This document shows positions 1-12,979 of a stretch of DNA of 64,000 nucleotides, one piece after another. The stretch lies in contig JAIXMP010000039.1 in assembly GCA_025677815.1 (NCBI GenBank), positions 62,001 through 126,000 of the forward strand, given 5' to 3'. The notes beneath the pieces are model-generated. The model was not told the origin of the DNA, made no database searches, and saw only the letters and a list, made by a program, of their open reading frames with translations. The stretch comes from Phascolomyces articulosus (Eukaryota; Mucoromycota; Mucoromycetes; Mucorales; Lichtheimiaceae). The position numbers and the translations under genes were made by a program. Within the stretch, counting starts at the first letter, position 1; each line of letters opens with the position of its first letter.

Positions 1-34
1 CATATATCCCTATATCTTTATATTTTATATATAG

Positions 35-647
35 TGAACAAGGACGTGATATTTCTGAAAAGATTGCATTAGGTTTGGCCAAACCATCTATGAGTAAGGA
101 TAGTATGTTTGATGCTCGATTATTCAATCAATCTCAAGGTATTAGTTCAGGTTTCAAGGATGATGAATGTAAGTATCCATGATAAATTTCTATTTATCTC
201 TAATATATGTGTGGAAGGGGCGATTACATGCATTTCATATACTAATTAAAAACCAATTGCTGTTTGGTATGTGGATGGATTTCAATAGCTTATAGTTTAT
301 ACGATAAACCATTGTTCAACCAAACCTCCTCTTCGATTTATCGATTCCGTGGTAACCAAGATTCAGATATTTTGGGAGAGTCTGAAGCTGCCGATTTGGA
401 AAAGAGTATTCAACAAGACAAATTTGGTATGCGTAAAGGATTCTCAGGAGCTGATGGTGGAAGTGGTGGTGCTGGTTCAAGTAGTGGACCTGTTGAATTT
501 GAAAAAGAAACTTTGGGTGGCCGTTCAGCAGCACCCAAAGAAGATGTCTTTGGTTTGGATACCTTCTTGAATAAGGCTAAAAAGGGTAAAAGACGAGCTT
601 CCGATGATGAAGATGAAGGGGATCGCAAAGGAAAGAGAAGAGCTTAA
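35..647 (+). CDS. prp45: SNW1/SKIP/Prp45 splicing factor, C-terminal part (5' end outside window)
   Basis: This is the C-terminal end of the SNW-domain protein (human SNW1/SKIP, yeast Prp45), an intrinsically extended component of activated spliceosomes that also acts as a transcription co-regulator. Two exons are visible, 35-168 and 289-647, joined T|CT (Ser) across a GTAAGT...TTCAATAG intron; bases 1-34 are the end of a preceding intron. Diagnostic motifs are EQGRDISEKIALG, then DARLFNQSQG, YSLYDKPLF, IYRFRG and the FGLDTFLNKAKKGKRR block, which match the order in human SNW1 (EQGRDISEKIALG, RLFNQSKG, YNVYDQ, FGLDKFLEEAK). The tail is Asp/Glu-rich then basic, probably a nuclear localisation signal. 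The gene converges on the DAG kinase gene. The main SNW domain lies upstream of the window. Confidence 0.93.
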
Positions 648-1212
648 ATATAATAAAGAAGCAAGGTCCATCAGTTCTTTATTATTATTCATATATAATT
701 TTCAATTCATATCAAAACTCTCTATTTATAAATATTGGCATATCTTTTTTTTTTACTCTTTACATAACCAAAATCATTTTTTTTTCATTATAATAAAAAA
801 AAGTTCCATCATATGAATCAAAAAAGTGTCATTGATATTTTAAAGTTATTTAGTTTGAGTAACTATTATGGACGGATAATTTATAGAAAACAGATTATAA
901 GAAAGAAGAAGTTTATGTACTATATATATAATTTAAAAAAACACAGTTGTTCCTGGTATAGAATAGGTATGAGTAAGTGGATGGGATGGGGAAATTTTTT
1001 TTTAAAAAAAGAAATACAAAGAAGGGATATAGTGGAATATATAATAACAATAAAATAAAGGTGTAGAATAGATAAAATGCGAAGGAAAAAATAACATTAG
1101 ATTATTAATTATATGATTATGATTAGCAGTAATTAATAAATGATTGGGAGGGGATAAGCATGAGTAAACAAGAAGCAAAGAAGGAGTATATAAACAATAA
1201 TGAATAAAAGGT
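648..1212. other. Convergent intergenic region
   Basis: These are the 3' flanks of two converging genes (SNW1 and DAG kinase). The sequence is AT-rich with A and T runs. Short open frames occur on both strands, but they have no coding character and no splice partners. No RNA gene is recognised. Confidence 0.6.
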
Positions 1213-3542
1213 TTAGTGTAACGTGTTAGAGGCAGAAGATGAGGCATGCTCATCTAGGACCAAGCGACCTGTACTCTTCTCGTCACTTCGGCCTAATGTC
1301 CAAATCTGTGCAAACCGATTAAACTTGAGTGATTTTGGATCTTTTATGATATAAAATTCACCATCGCACATGATACAAATCACATTATCACGTTCATATT
1401 GATTCATGCGTCGTCGTTGATGTTGTTGTCTAAGTTTATTTTTTATGCTGGTGTTATCTGAGGAATTGTATGATACAGGTGGACGAAAGAGAATCTCAAA
1501 AGGCGTAGCAAATTGACCAATACGTGATACATGCTGTCGAATATTCGCAAGTTTCTTGAAATAACTAAACAAATTATGAATGACCATGATTTCCATTCTA
1601 CCATCATTGGCACGCTGCGGATTCCATGTAGCAGGATCAGTAGGTCCTGAACGATTGTGTACGGATTCCAAACCAGACTTTGCTTCACCCCATAGGTCTA
1701 CCTCGCGACCCCAGATATGTGGAATATTTTGAATCACGAAATCAATTGGATGTTTGGTCATGTGGGGTAAAGTCGCGGAAACGTCGCCGTTTTCACCATT
1801 TGTATTATTACCATGAGGTTGGTTTTCATCTAGTTCGTCTCGTTGTCTCCATGGTGGATTTGGGAATTGTAATACAGGTTCACCTTGCTGTAATATTTTA
1901 TCAATAAAACTAGTAACAGGAGGGAATTTACGCCAAAAGACCCATTTGGCACTTTCGATGGTATAAACAAGAATATTGGCCAAACGATTACCAGCACGAT
2001 GTTTTTCAAATCCACTACCCACATAGCCTTGTACACCAATAGACATATAATTGGACATTTTACGGGTAATTGTTTGATGTTGGTTTTTATAATTAGGTGG
2101 TCTGACTTCGGAAACATCGTGCCCATCTTGACGATCGGGGCCAGCTACTTTGACGTATCCAGAAGGATGGGCTGACATTTCAACTTCCCATAGATCCAAT
2201 CTTGCTGCGTCCGAATGTTCGAGACGTTCGGTAACCAATTGTTCAAGATGATATAAACCTCGGCCCAAAACATCTTTATGTGGAATGGTACGTCCCCATC
2301 CAAGAACCTGGCTAAAATCATTACCGGTACCGAATGGAATACCTAAATACGAAAATTATCAGATTGTTGAAGTCATTATTGTAAATAAAAATGATATAAA
2401 TTGTACAACCCTCATTACCAAGTATGGGGAGAAACAGATGATGATAATAATGTAGAAAAAAAAACAAGGCTAAAACTAAAAAAGAATAGCAAAATATATG
2501 CAAATGGGATAGTGTAACAAAGGGGAAAGAAAAAAGTAAATACTCATCCATCTAAACTAATAATTTACGTACATGAAAAAAAGATTTGGTCAAGGTCTAC
2601 ATCGCGTAACATTTCCACAACAGACATGACAGTCCCATCCCCTCCTGCACTCCATACTTGGATATGTCGTTCACGAACAGCAGGAGAAAGATTGCCTTGA
2701 GGCACAATTGGTGGTAATTGGCCCAATTTTACCATGGATTGTATTAATTTAATACGATTGACACCTGCTTGACGATCTTTTGGATCCAAAATATTATGAA
2801 TTTCCACTTGAACTTGACGAAATCGTCGTAAACGAAAATGTTGTATCGGAAGATGAACTAGGTCACTTCCTTTTTGATCGCCTGATAATGGATTACAAAA
2901 AATGAATAAATAAATACTGGGTTTGCTTTCAAGTTCTGTATCTTGAAAGAATCCAACAGAAGCATGAATGCGCAGCAAATCATCAACAGCATGTGCTCTT
3001 TTAGGTTGTGGTGATGTTTCTGGAGAAGATAATACGGGTGGTGTCCAAGAAGAAGAGGAATTAGCTCCTGTCGTTGACATCGAATCGGATGAAATGGGCG
3101 ATATATCTCCTCCACGATGATGACTATCGATTTTAAAATCGTCGTCGTCTTCGTCGATATCATCTTTCTTGGCTTCTTGGCTTGTAGGTAATATGAGCCC
3201 TATACACCACACACACAAAAACACAAAAACACAAATACACAGAAAAAACAGAAAAGACAGAACAGCCACAGGTTAATCGGTAATTGTTACTATTTTTTGT
3301 ACATGTCATTCTATTTGGTTTATAATTATCATAATACACATACACAACGACATCATTATCATTACTCATGATATTATAAAAATGTATGTAGTATTACCTG
3401 ATGGCAATATTCTTTTCAGGGATGGCGATAAAGAAGATTGCTTATGGGCATGAATTAAATTGTTCGTATGAAAAGACACTGGATCGATTTCCAATGGTGA
3501 TGGAAATACAAACGACGATGGCATTCTTGCTTTTTTAATCAT
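1213..3542 (-). CDS. Diacylglycerol kinase (catalytic plus accessory domain, no C1 domains)
   Basis: This enzyme phosphorylates diacylglycerol to phosphatidic acid. The exons on the minus strand are 3542-3398, 3199-2573 and 2342-1213, giving 633 residues with phases matching at both introns. The catalytic domain runs from about residue 144 (LFIFCNPLSG) through the nucleotide-binding glycine motif SAGGDGTV (about 232-239) to CIPFGTGNDF (about 258-267), a motif that spans intron 2. The accessory domain shows YMSIGVQGYVGSGFEKHR and the NIPHIWGREVDLWG block, which is NIPSWGGG-like in animal enzymes. The first 140 residues are Ser/Pro-rich and acidic, and no Cys-rich C1 domain is present, so DAG or phorbol binding through C1 is not expected. 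It is distinct from yeast Dgk1, which is CTP-dependent. A 32-base A run (T on the sense strand) lies 7 bases upstream of the ATG. Confidence 0.92.
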
Positions 3543-3546
3543 TCAA

Positions 3547-3549
<3 letters not shown>

Positions 3550-3581
<32 letters not shown>
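3550..3581. repeat. Poly(A) tract of about 32 (poly-T on the DAG kinase sense strand)
   Basis: This is an uninterrupted run of A directly upstream of the DAG kinase start codon. On the sense strand it reads as poly-T ending 7 bases before the ATG. Such tracts typically exclude nucleosomes in fungal promoters; whether it is transcribed into the leader cannot be told from sequence. Confidence 0.85.
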
Positions 3582-3583
<2 letters not shown>

Positions 3584-5123
3584 GAAACAAATGCGTTGTT
3601 GGTTTATAATAATATAGAATAGGATATATAATTTATAATAAAAATAAGTCAATAATTATACAAAAGAAATGAAAAGAAGAAGAAAAAAGAGAAAAAAAGA
3701 AAGATAAAAGAAAAAAACAAGCGAAATGCTGGTTTCTTTTATATAGTCATTACATCATGTTTGCTTTTAATAATTTGGGGGAATACGTAGGAAGGATATG
3801 AAGTGGGGGAAGGGTAGTAAGTATTACTAAGTTAAAGGATATGTCACGAGTGTTCGCGTGTTGTTGTTTCGATACTTTTCTAAAGATCTCTTTTCTTTGA
3901 ATCACATGGTCATTACCGAATATTTTTCCTGTCAAAAATACTCGGTAAGAAGCCGGCATAATACTATATACGCGAATTGAATTAAACCGGCCAAACATAT
4001 ACCGGATCATTCACTTTTATCATCGTCATCGTCATCCTCATCATCATGATTACTAAATTTATTAAAAAAAAAGAAAGACATCCTGATGAATAATAAAGAT
4101 AATTTCCACTTGATAGTAAATATATAATGGAACAACAGTAACACGTATAGCGCAGTATAGCATAGTATAGCATAGGTTTAAAATAACAATAATAATAGTA
4201 AACTAGTCTAGTTAAAATTGACATATCAACTATTTAATACTTTCTACTTAATATTTTATTCAAGAAATGCTTTCAACTTGCAGTATTGTTTATGTTTATA
4301 ATTTTATCCAAAGTGAATGCCATGTGCTTCTTGCCTTAAAATTTGTGTTGCAAACGACGGAGTATCATTTTTACCGTTTTAATAATCATCACCAATGTCT
4401 AATATGTGAGTCAAAATAGATGTCAGCCACAAACGCTTATTTCTTATTCATCCCTTCTTTCTATTGTCCGGTTATGGACGGGCCGAAAAAAAAACCAGGA
4501 ATGAATGATGATAATGATCATGAAATGGAAATGATGCGTAACCAAGCAAGGAACTTTTATATACACGACAATCAATAATATTTTTGTCCCCGTACCGGCC
4601 CGAGTACGTAAGAAAGAAAAGGCTAAACATACCAATAAACAAACAAGAAGAGATCGTATGTTGTTGCTATTACTATTATTAATTGTCATGTCACTTTTAA
4701 CCTCCTTGGTTCTTCAATTTTTATAATAATGGATTTACAGAATTAAATCTTGCATTAGAGCATATGTATATTATGCATCTTATTTTCTATAAGATAGTGG
4801 TAGTAGCAGCAGCAAGAGAAATTGTTTCCCCTGACTTTATTTCTTTGCCTCCCTTTTTTTAGAGTAAAGGCATGTATAAGATACCTATGTATAAGGGTGG
4901 TGGCTCTGTAAATGCTCTCTTAGAATCTTAAGGTATCCGACGGCGTTTTTGAGTATCAATTATAAAATCAATGCCCCAGATCTCCTTAAAACCATCATGT
5001 AAATATAAAAATAAAAAGAATAGAATACCTATTCCTTATATACTCGCTTGATCCTATTCTCTCTTTTTCTCATTTCCATTCTTTTATACATAATACATAT
5101 ATAAGTATACCACTTGGCTGCTC
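3582..5123. other. Divergent promoter region between DAG kinase and MFS transporter
   Basis: This 1.5 kb AT-rich spacer lies between two divergently transcribed genes and contains purine-rich runs near 3670-3720. Several open frames of 80-86 codons occur on the minus strand, but they lack recognisable domains or splice context. I see no RNA gene or mobile element. Confidence 0.5.
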
Positions 5124-7501
5124 ATGGCACTTAATTATAGCAGCAATAAAAATGAAGGTGTTTATCTTTATAATGGTAATGTCAATCCTCATTCAGAGGA
5201 TAGTATAAGCGATATAGCCATTGGTGAAATAGTAAGATCGAGTTCAATTGACGGACGGCAAGAAAACAAAGAGAGGTCACCAGATGAATATTACACAAAA
5301 ACGGAACGTCGATATGCCTGGTTAACTGTCGCAGGTAATATATAGATCAGCAGTAATATACTAAAATTGTTATATTAATAATAATAGTAACAATAATAAT
5401 ATTAAAACAACAATAAATAGCCGCATTCTTATGTACATTTGCAATCAATGGTTTACTGCTTGGATGGTAATAATAGTAAAGTAGTTATAAAGTATGATTA
5501 CAATAAATAGTATAATATAACACTTTTTTTTTTTTACTTAGGGGTTCGTTAAAAAAATAGTATTATTTATAATTCTTCTAGTTTTGGAAATAAAAAGATT
5601 GATATATATATATATATAAAACAAATATATATATAAGGTGTTATGCAAGATCATTTCCAACAACATGTCTTTGGTCAAACGAACGAGATCACGATCCAAC
5701 TTAGTTTTGTGGGAACCTTGGGTGTTTTAATATCCAATGGCTTGGGATTCTTTAGTCAATCACTTGAATTTCTTATCGGATTGAAGAAAAGTTTATTGAT
5801 TGGAACAGTGTTAGTCTCAGCGGGTCTGATAGCAGCTGGTTCGACTACTGAGGTATGTAAATATTTTGATATATATATATCATTCAATGAATGATGCAAA
5901 AGACGACATGATGTGTTTTTGTCGTTAGATCATCATCACTCTCGCTCATTCTTCTTTTTCTCCATATATGGATGATATTTTACGTATGACTCGTTTTTAT
6001 CTAGATATGGCAGCTTTATTTATCCATTGGTATATGTTATGGTCTTGGTGATACTTTACTTTATTCTGTACGTAAGTAAATTTGGAATTGAACCAAAAAA
6101 AAAAAGGGACAAACAGAACCATTATTTGAATATCCATCTATTTATACTATCATTACTTACTACTACATTGACTACTTGGTATCTATTGTATAAAAGCCTT
6201 GCATGAGGATTGTAGCTGAGTGGTTTGATGAAAAAAGTAGAAGTACGGCAATGAGTATTGTGGCAAGTTCAACAGGTATCACTGGGTTAGTCACTCCATT
6301 TATCATGAGTGCAATTAATAAAAAACTAGGCGAGCATTGGTAAATAAAAAGTGGAGTTGGTGGCGTGCTGTCTCGTGTTTATATCAATAGATAAAAATTT
6401 ACACGTGTGACATATCAAGCATGAAATTATAATCTGACTCATTTTGGTGGGTGGATGGGTCATTAGGACGTTTCGAATTCTCGGAATCGCTTATTTTGCA
6501 TGTAATTTGGTCGCATGTATTATATTTAAAAAACGACATCGTAAAGATGGAGGTGGCCAATTGGAAAAACCTACAGACTCGTTAAAATTAAGTACACTGA
6601 AGGATCTGAATTTAGTGATATGGTGTTTTTCTGCGTTTTTACAAGCCATGTCTTTATACATTCCTGTATTTTTCTTACCATGTAAGATACTCTATTTTTA
6701 TGTAAAAAAATTGAAATAATGTCATCTAATGATTTTATATGATCTTTTTTTTTCTCTCTCTTAGCTTATGCTACCTACTGGGGTTTAACGGAAACGCAAG
6801 GATCAATCCTCGTCTCGATTTCATCAGGAACTAATTTTATCGGACGAATTCTTACAGGGTACGTTGCTGTTATATATAAAATATATTTTATAAGAAATAT
6901 TTATGTAAACAGCATGCATGAATAATGATAATTTACTCTACACCACTATTTTATACATATTCAGAATATTAGCAGATAGAATCGGATGCATGAATATGAA
7001 TATTATATGTACAATGATTTCTGGTATTGCCACTTTTTCGGTATGGAGTTTTGCTTATAGTTTCCAAGCATTAATTGGTTACGCAATTTTGATTGGGTTT
7101 TTTGGGGGTACGTTTTATGCATTATGTAAGTCCTATTTATATTATATTATATCAAATGAAAATAAGATACATAAATATGTTAGTGAAATGAATATAAGAT
7201 ACTAATAATACCTCACGACGTCTTTGAAAAAATTGTACATCTCTCTCTCTCTCTTTTAGTTGGACCAATCACTGTAAGAATTATGGGGATGGAAAAGTAT
7301 GCATTAGGCTTTTCATGGGTTCTGCTCGCAACATGTCCTGGTATTCTTGGTCCTACTATTGCAAGTGCCATCGAAGGAGTGAGTAGAATTGAACCGTTTT
7401 TATCATACAAGTTATTTTGTGGTGCTTTATATATTGCTAGCTCTGTTACCACAGCAGTGATTCGGTGGCGACTCGATAAAACACTTTTTTCAAAGGTTTA
7501 A
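5124..7501 (+). CDS. MFS monocarboxylate-type transporter (SLC16/MCH-like)
   Basis: This is a predicted 12-helix plasma-membrane transporter of about 463 residues. Exons: 5124-5334, 5421-5466, (5542-5543), 5638-5852, 6005-6067, 6197-6339, 6467-6681, 6765-6858, 6965-7125 and 7260-7501. The family signature is clear. A soluble N-tail ends in ERRYAWLTVAG, then comes AINGLLLGWG and VMQDHF. The TM4-5 region reads YSPCMRIVAEWFDEKRS-like with STAMSIVASSTGITGLVTP. A cytosolic loop follows, and the second half contains SISSGTNFIGRILTG-ILADRIG and GFFGGTFYALFGPI. MCH-type members move monocarboxylates or other small acids; the substrate cannot be predicted. The frame from the LGW codon to GVMQDHF closes only if a 2-base microexon (GG at 5542-5543) is used, so that junction is uncertain. 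The nearest downstream gene is the ERT1-like regulator in the same direction. Confidence 0.88.
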
Positions 7502-8294
7502 ATTATTTACATCAACAAGCTGCTATATACTAGAATATATATAAAGTGTAGTAGAGTTTATGTGCTTGTATGTAAAATTATATGATAATAGAAGAACTTG
7601 ATAGATTTAGATTCACTTCATCATCAACTTGATTTCAATCATATTAAAAAAATTAGTTGTAGACCAATGTTTGAATTAACTTATAAGAACAATGGGGAAA
7701 TTTAGTATATATATATACGTAGTCGAAACTAAATCGATCACTAACATTTTAATTTTAATTTTTTTTAGTGCTGCAAAAAGTATATTTGATATAGCATAAG
7801 AATTATCTCTTAAATATAAGCTTGCAGAGAGGGAAAGAATTATTATCTCAGTCTTTTTTTAATTTGACTTACAAATCATTAAGGGTTTTGTCATAATAAT
7901 TCTGGATCATCTTGTCAGTATATATACATCTAACAATCTTCTTTACTATTCTCACAAAAATTAAAGGCAAAATATCTTGTATGATCAGGTCAAAAAAAAC
8001 AGGAACCAAATATATGGGAGGCCCGTACAATTGTTTCGCAATAGTTATTATTATTATTATTACAATAATAATCAAAGAAGCTTCCAAAAAATACTATAAC
8101 TGCAAAAATAAAGAAGAAATCGGAGAAACTATTACATTTTTGTATTATTATTTTTTTCTTTTCCTTCTTTCTATCTTTCTTACCCTTTCTATCTCTCTTT
8201 TTTTTTCTCCCTCTCTCTTTTAAACTGTAAAAAGAAAGCAATGCCCACTGGGCAATCCTAACAAACCGTTTTCATTAATAACAAACTTGAGTCC
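7502..8294. other. Intergenic region upstream of the zinc-cluster regulator
   Basis: The sequence is AT-rich, with an ATT/ATA-rich stretch near 8045-8075 and a pyrimidine-rich (T/C) block at about 8145-8222 just before the next gene, as is usual for fungal core promoters. Nothing else is recognised. Confidence 0.5.
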
Positions 8295-10536
8295 ATGAAC
8301 AACGGCGAGCAGCAGAATCCTAAGCCTCGACGGAAAAAGGCCACTCGTGCTTGCTCACATTGTCAAAAGGTATTACTGTTATTATGATATCAACCAATAT
8401 TATTATTTTAAAAAAAATGGGATACCTCTTCTCATACATACACTATTGTTTATTTTAAATAATAATTATTATTATAGGCCCATTTGACTTGTGATGATTG
8501 TGAGTATTTGACATTGTTTATTTATTTATTTGTTTTTTTGACAACGATTTTTTTTTTTAAAAAAAAAGTACCTCATGAGTTATTAATATGAATTAATAAT
8601 TAGCGCGACCGTGTCAACGATGTATTAAACGAGGATTAGAAAGCACATGTACCGATGGAACTCGGAAAAGAGCAAAATATCTTCAGGATGATGAGTATGG
8701 TAAATTGTCATTACTATTTTATTTGGAGATCTGTGTTTGTGATATACGAGAATTAGATAAAAACGAATAATATAATAATGAAATATATATGTAAAAACAG
8801 ATCAAATGTCATCACCTGCTTCTACTACACCTTCTGAACATCCATCGCTTAACACATTTGACCAGCAACAACAGCATACTGATATTGGTAAAGTAATCTA
8901 ATTTTATTTATTATTGTTTTTTTTTATACCCCAACCCCAGATTTATCTATTTTTATAGATAAGCAATATATAGATACAAATAAAGCATGTTACTGTGTTC
9001 ACATATTCATCGGAGGGGAAAGGGGGCCAAAGGATGTGCGGCAGTAGAAAAAAATATAATGTTTATTAAAACTAACGTTACTATTGTTGTTGTTGATGAT
9101 GATAGGATTTGATCCTCAATTGTTGAATATCGCTGGTAATTACGGATTTGGATCAGAATCAGCCAATCTTGAATATGGTATTTTATCAAATATGCTTCAA
9201 CTGAATAATGGAGGTGCTGGTGCAAGTGGTAGTAATAATCATGGTGGTGGTGTTGCTGGAGGAGGGAATGGCATGGAACAATACCTCGGCGCAGCACAAC
9301 CACATCAACAGACATTCGACCCAAATGCAGCTGAGTCTAGCATACTGATGCGTGGTACAGTATCATCTCCAAGTTCGTCTTCCGCCGTCGATACTCCATC
9401 CTCCTCCATGTTAACCCCAACGACATCCACTGCACCTACATTCCCACCACCGCAACAACAACAACAACCATTTCATCCTTCATCCATGTTGCCTCAACAA
9501 TTACAACAACATCAACAACAGTTACAGCAACAATTACAATTACATCAACAATCTTTACCGTTAGATATGAAAGGCAAGATTATTAAACGAAGGAAAGGAG
9601 TGGGTAATACACCTGAAGAAACGTACACAAAAATCAGAGGACCTTTTAATTATGCCGAAGGATACCATTACTTATTTCAACATGTCCGGCAAAGGTAAAA
9701 AAAGAACTGGTTGAGTTATAAAAAAATGAACATTTGAAAAAAATGACTCACTTTAAATTTTATGATGAATAATATATTAATAATAGAATGGGTCGTGATG
9801 ATTTAATGCGGATATCTCGGGCACTCGCTGTATTTCGACCTTCATTTATTTCTGCCATGATTCATCTCACTGAAGAAGATTTGATTTACATGGAAAAATG
9901 CGTTCAACGTACTTTACTGGTAAATGGGAATTTTTTTTTCAAGAGAAAAAAAAATGGGTTCGATGAGTTTCCATGGAAATGTTTATCTTGTTTTGTTTTC
10001 ATATCTACAATTTTTGGGGGGTGATGTTATCCATTATAAATGAAAGGGGCAGAAAAAACTCAATCTTGTGTTCTTTTTCTTTTCTTTTCTAGGAATATGA
10101 AAAGTTAATTAGCTTTTCAGGAACACCCACAGCAGTATGGCGACGTACAGGCGAAATTGTGTTGGTTGGAAAAGAATTTTCTTTATTGACACAATGGAGT
10201 AAAGAAACATTACTTGGTAAAAAGACCTTTATCTATGAACTCATGGATAATGGATCTACAGTAGAATACTGGGAAAAATACGCACAACATGCATTTAGTG
10301 ATACTGAATCATCTGCGTATATGTCTGTCATCTTGATGAGTCCAACCTATCGACCTGTACCATGTAGTTTTTGCTTTACCATCAAGCGTGACTTTTTCGA
10401 TTTGCCTAGTGTTGTTGTTGGCAATGTAAGTTGATTTCTTTACTTTTTATCAATTGATGAATCATATCAAAATAGGATATAAATTAACTCTTCTTTATCA
10501 TAGTTTCTTCCAATGCTTAATGGAAACACATTATAG
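8295..10536 (+). CDS. ert1: ERT1/AcuK-like Zn2Cys6 transcription factor with C-terminal PAS domain
   Basis: This is a nuclear regulator of the family that controls gluconeogenesis and non-fermentable carbon use (yeast Ert1/Rds2, Aspergillus AcuK). Exons: 8295-8369, 8478-8499, 8604-8699, 8801-8887, 9106-9694, 9787-9919, 10093-10425 and 10504-10536 (455 residues). The binuclear zinc cluster is CSHC-x6-C-x5-CQRC-x8-C, written as [26 protein letters not shown], and is split over three exons. It is followed by the basic linker [11 protein letters not shown] typical of ERT1. A Gln- and Ser/Thr-rich middle leads to the conserved [18 protein letters not shown] block. Then come [21 protein letters not shown] and [25 protein letters not shown] (PAS-like), ending FLPML. 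AcuK partners with AcuM in Aspergillus; no second copy is in this window. The family assignment is strong. The regulated pathway is inferred from the family. Confidence 0.93.
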
Positions 10537-11026
10537 CATGTAACATATAAATATTATTTGCATTTTCTTTTGTCTATCACTATTTTTTTTTTATTATCCC
10601 TTTTGCATCAGCATCGTTTTTCTTAACTGTTATCCCAAACCCACAAGCATTTCTCTCTCTCTCTTTCTTTTTACCGTTTACTTTTTTTTTTAGTTATTTG
10701 TTCACACGAAAAAAACCGTTATTTTTTTTTCTCAAATATATAGAAAAATATACAACATTTTAGTTTTTTCTTTCTTGTTACTTTTTTTTTATAATAACCG
10801 TTCAGGATGGCATGTGTGAGTGCGTATTTAATGGGGGAAGAGGAAGTACTTTTTTTTAAAAAAGGATAATAAAAGGTAGAGAGAAAAAAGTGAATGAAAA
10901 TGAAGAAGCTAAAGTTGACCAGTTTTATGTAAGAATCTTTTATATATATGTGTATGTGTGTTGTGAGTTTATATAAAATGTGTTGACGTAGGATGGGTGG
11001 TGGATTGTGTTGTGTGATAGGTCTGC
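10537..11026. other. Convergent intergenic region
   Basis: These are the 3' flanks of the ERT1-like and eIF3i genes, with many T runs (10685-10800). No coding or RNA feature is recognised. Confidence 0.5.
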
Positions 11027-11607
11027 TTATGCTTCAATCTTGAACTTGAAATAATCGGGATCGAAATGATGGACACGAACATAACCATCTTCACCACCAC
11101 TTGAATAACTCTTACCATCAGGATGAATAGCAATTGTGTTGATAGGACCAAAATGACCACGTACACGGCCTACTTCTTCTTCCAAAATCTTGTGATAGAA
11201 TCGACATTCGAATTTACCAGCACGAGCTGAGGTAGTAGTGACACTCATAGCATCTTGACCACCACCGACAATAACAAATTCTTGGAACTTGGGAGTAATG
11301 GATGCAGAGTTGAGAGGAGCATCGGTTTGGAAACTCTTTAATTGATCCAAAGTTTCAGAATCAAAGATCTTGGAGGTCTTGTCTTTGGAACTGGTAATGA
11401 AATAGGTACGGTCAGTGCTCATTTGCATATCGGAAATGATATCTTCGTGAGGGGTGATTGAGTTGAGCTTTTTGTTGGCTTTCCAATCATATTGACTGAT
11501 CGATCCATCTTCGTGACCACTGATAATATACTTGTTCAAGTAACCCCAGCTTGCAACAACAGCCTTAGGTCCTCCATCATTGACAATGGCTGCGACAGGT
11601 TCATCCG

Positions 11608-11639
<32 letters not shown>

Positions 11640-12305
11640 ATTTAATAAGTTTTTATGCCATCCCGAGAAACTTCAAATTCCTTTGTAATATTCGTATTTT
11701 TACTTACGCTTGCCATTAAGATCGGTATTGATAGGAAGAACAGTAACAGTGCCAGCATAACCCATTCGTTCTTCAGTCACACACAAAGCCATGGTATCAT
11801 CCTCACTGAATTCTACACGTTTTACGGCTGTTTTGAATTCCCAAGTCTTCAAGCATCGGCCAGTTTGTACTTCCCAAAGTTTAGCTGTGTTGTCGGCGGA
11901 TCCAGTAATGATCATGGTTGTGGTGGCTATTACATGAACATAAAAAAAAATAAGTAAATCGAATCTTTGTCCATTTAATTCATTCCATTTCTCCTTTTTT
12001 TATAATGATCTTTATAGATTTCGACTATTCGTTTATATCATTCATGGAGATCTCTGATTGTATTATTGATATATATAAAAGAAAAAAGAGAGAGTAGAGT
12101 TTTTTTTTTTTGTTTGCTTACAGTTGACATCAATAGTCCACACACTACCAAGATGGCCAGTATAAGTACCAAGGCGTTCACCATTGTGTGAATACCATAC
12201 ATTAACGACTTTATCTTTTGATACGGAGAAAAGCAAATCGCCTTCTCGGTTGTATTTGATTTGTGTCAACGAACGCGTGTGACCTTGAAGCAAAATGGGA
12301 CGCAT
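11027..12305 (-). CDS. TIF34: Translation initiation factor eIF3 subunit i (WD40)
   Basis: This is subunit i (yeast Tif34) of the eIF3 complex, which binds the 40S subunit and promotes mRNA recruitment and scanning. Exons on the minus strand are 12305-12122, 11926-11708 and 11610-11027, giving 328 residues; the family is usually about 325-350. The start [19 protein letters not shown] is the conserved family N terminus, so the longer upstream in-frame Met was rejected. WD40 blades are visible: [70 protein letters not shown] and [24 protein letters not shown], ending FKFKIEA. Intron 2 contains a (TA)n microsatellite right at its acceptor. Confidence 0.96.
11613..11638. repeat. (TA)n microsatellite inside eIF3i intron 2
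   Basis: About 13 TA units form the 3' part of the intron on the minus strand, immediately before the CAG acceptor. They replace the usual polypyrimidine tract. Confidence 0.85.
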
Positions 12306-12979
12306 GTTGAAACGGATGTCGTTATGTGGTTTTGCAAAAAAGGAGGGAAACAGCAAAAAAATTATTTTGACTTTGTTTTTTTTATACCGGCTACCAAAAA
12401 TGGAAGTCAGCTAGATCAAGCCTCTCTCTCTCATATTACTCGAAATTTTCTAAAGATGTGAATTATAATGATGATAGCAATGCTTTTTCATATATCCCCA
12501 ATCATTGATGGTATAGGTATAAAGGTGCTTTGCATTTTTTTTACACTTTATTAAACGCAGTTTATATATATAAATGTTCGAGATACTATCCCCGGTAAGC
12601 GCGTTAGTCTATGACTGTAAATATATTTGACTCTATTAGCCTATGGGTTGACTTTCTCTTTTCGACTTTACCGGATAATTTCTTCTAGACATAGACATTC
12701 CTTTCATAGTATAATATAATATAATTGTGTATTACAAACAGTTTCAGGGATTTAGTTTTGTTATTTTTTTTCGAACTATTACACTCCATCATTATTACTA
12801 TTCTATTTTAAATAAAAACTATCATCTTATACTTGAACATGGATCACTTATTATATAAATGATTGGATGGATTAATTTATTACATTCCCTTACAAAAATT
12901 GAAAATATATAAAAGACAACTTTAAGAGTTATTACAAGAAAATAGCTAGGTGAGTAGAATACCATATGGTAGTTATTCG
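12306..12979. other. Spacer between eIF3i (5' side) and lipase (3' side)
   Basis: This holds the upstream region of eIF3i and the 3' flank of the lipase gene, both on the minus strand. A single GCGCGT (ACGCGC on the minus strand) lies at 12599-12604, about 295 bases before the eIF3i ATG. No further gene is seen. Confidence 0.45.

Noticed and set aside
12306..12356. N-terminal extension of eIF3i
   Set aside because: All family members start at MRPILLQGH; the extra codons come from the leader.
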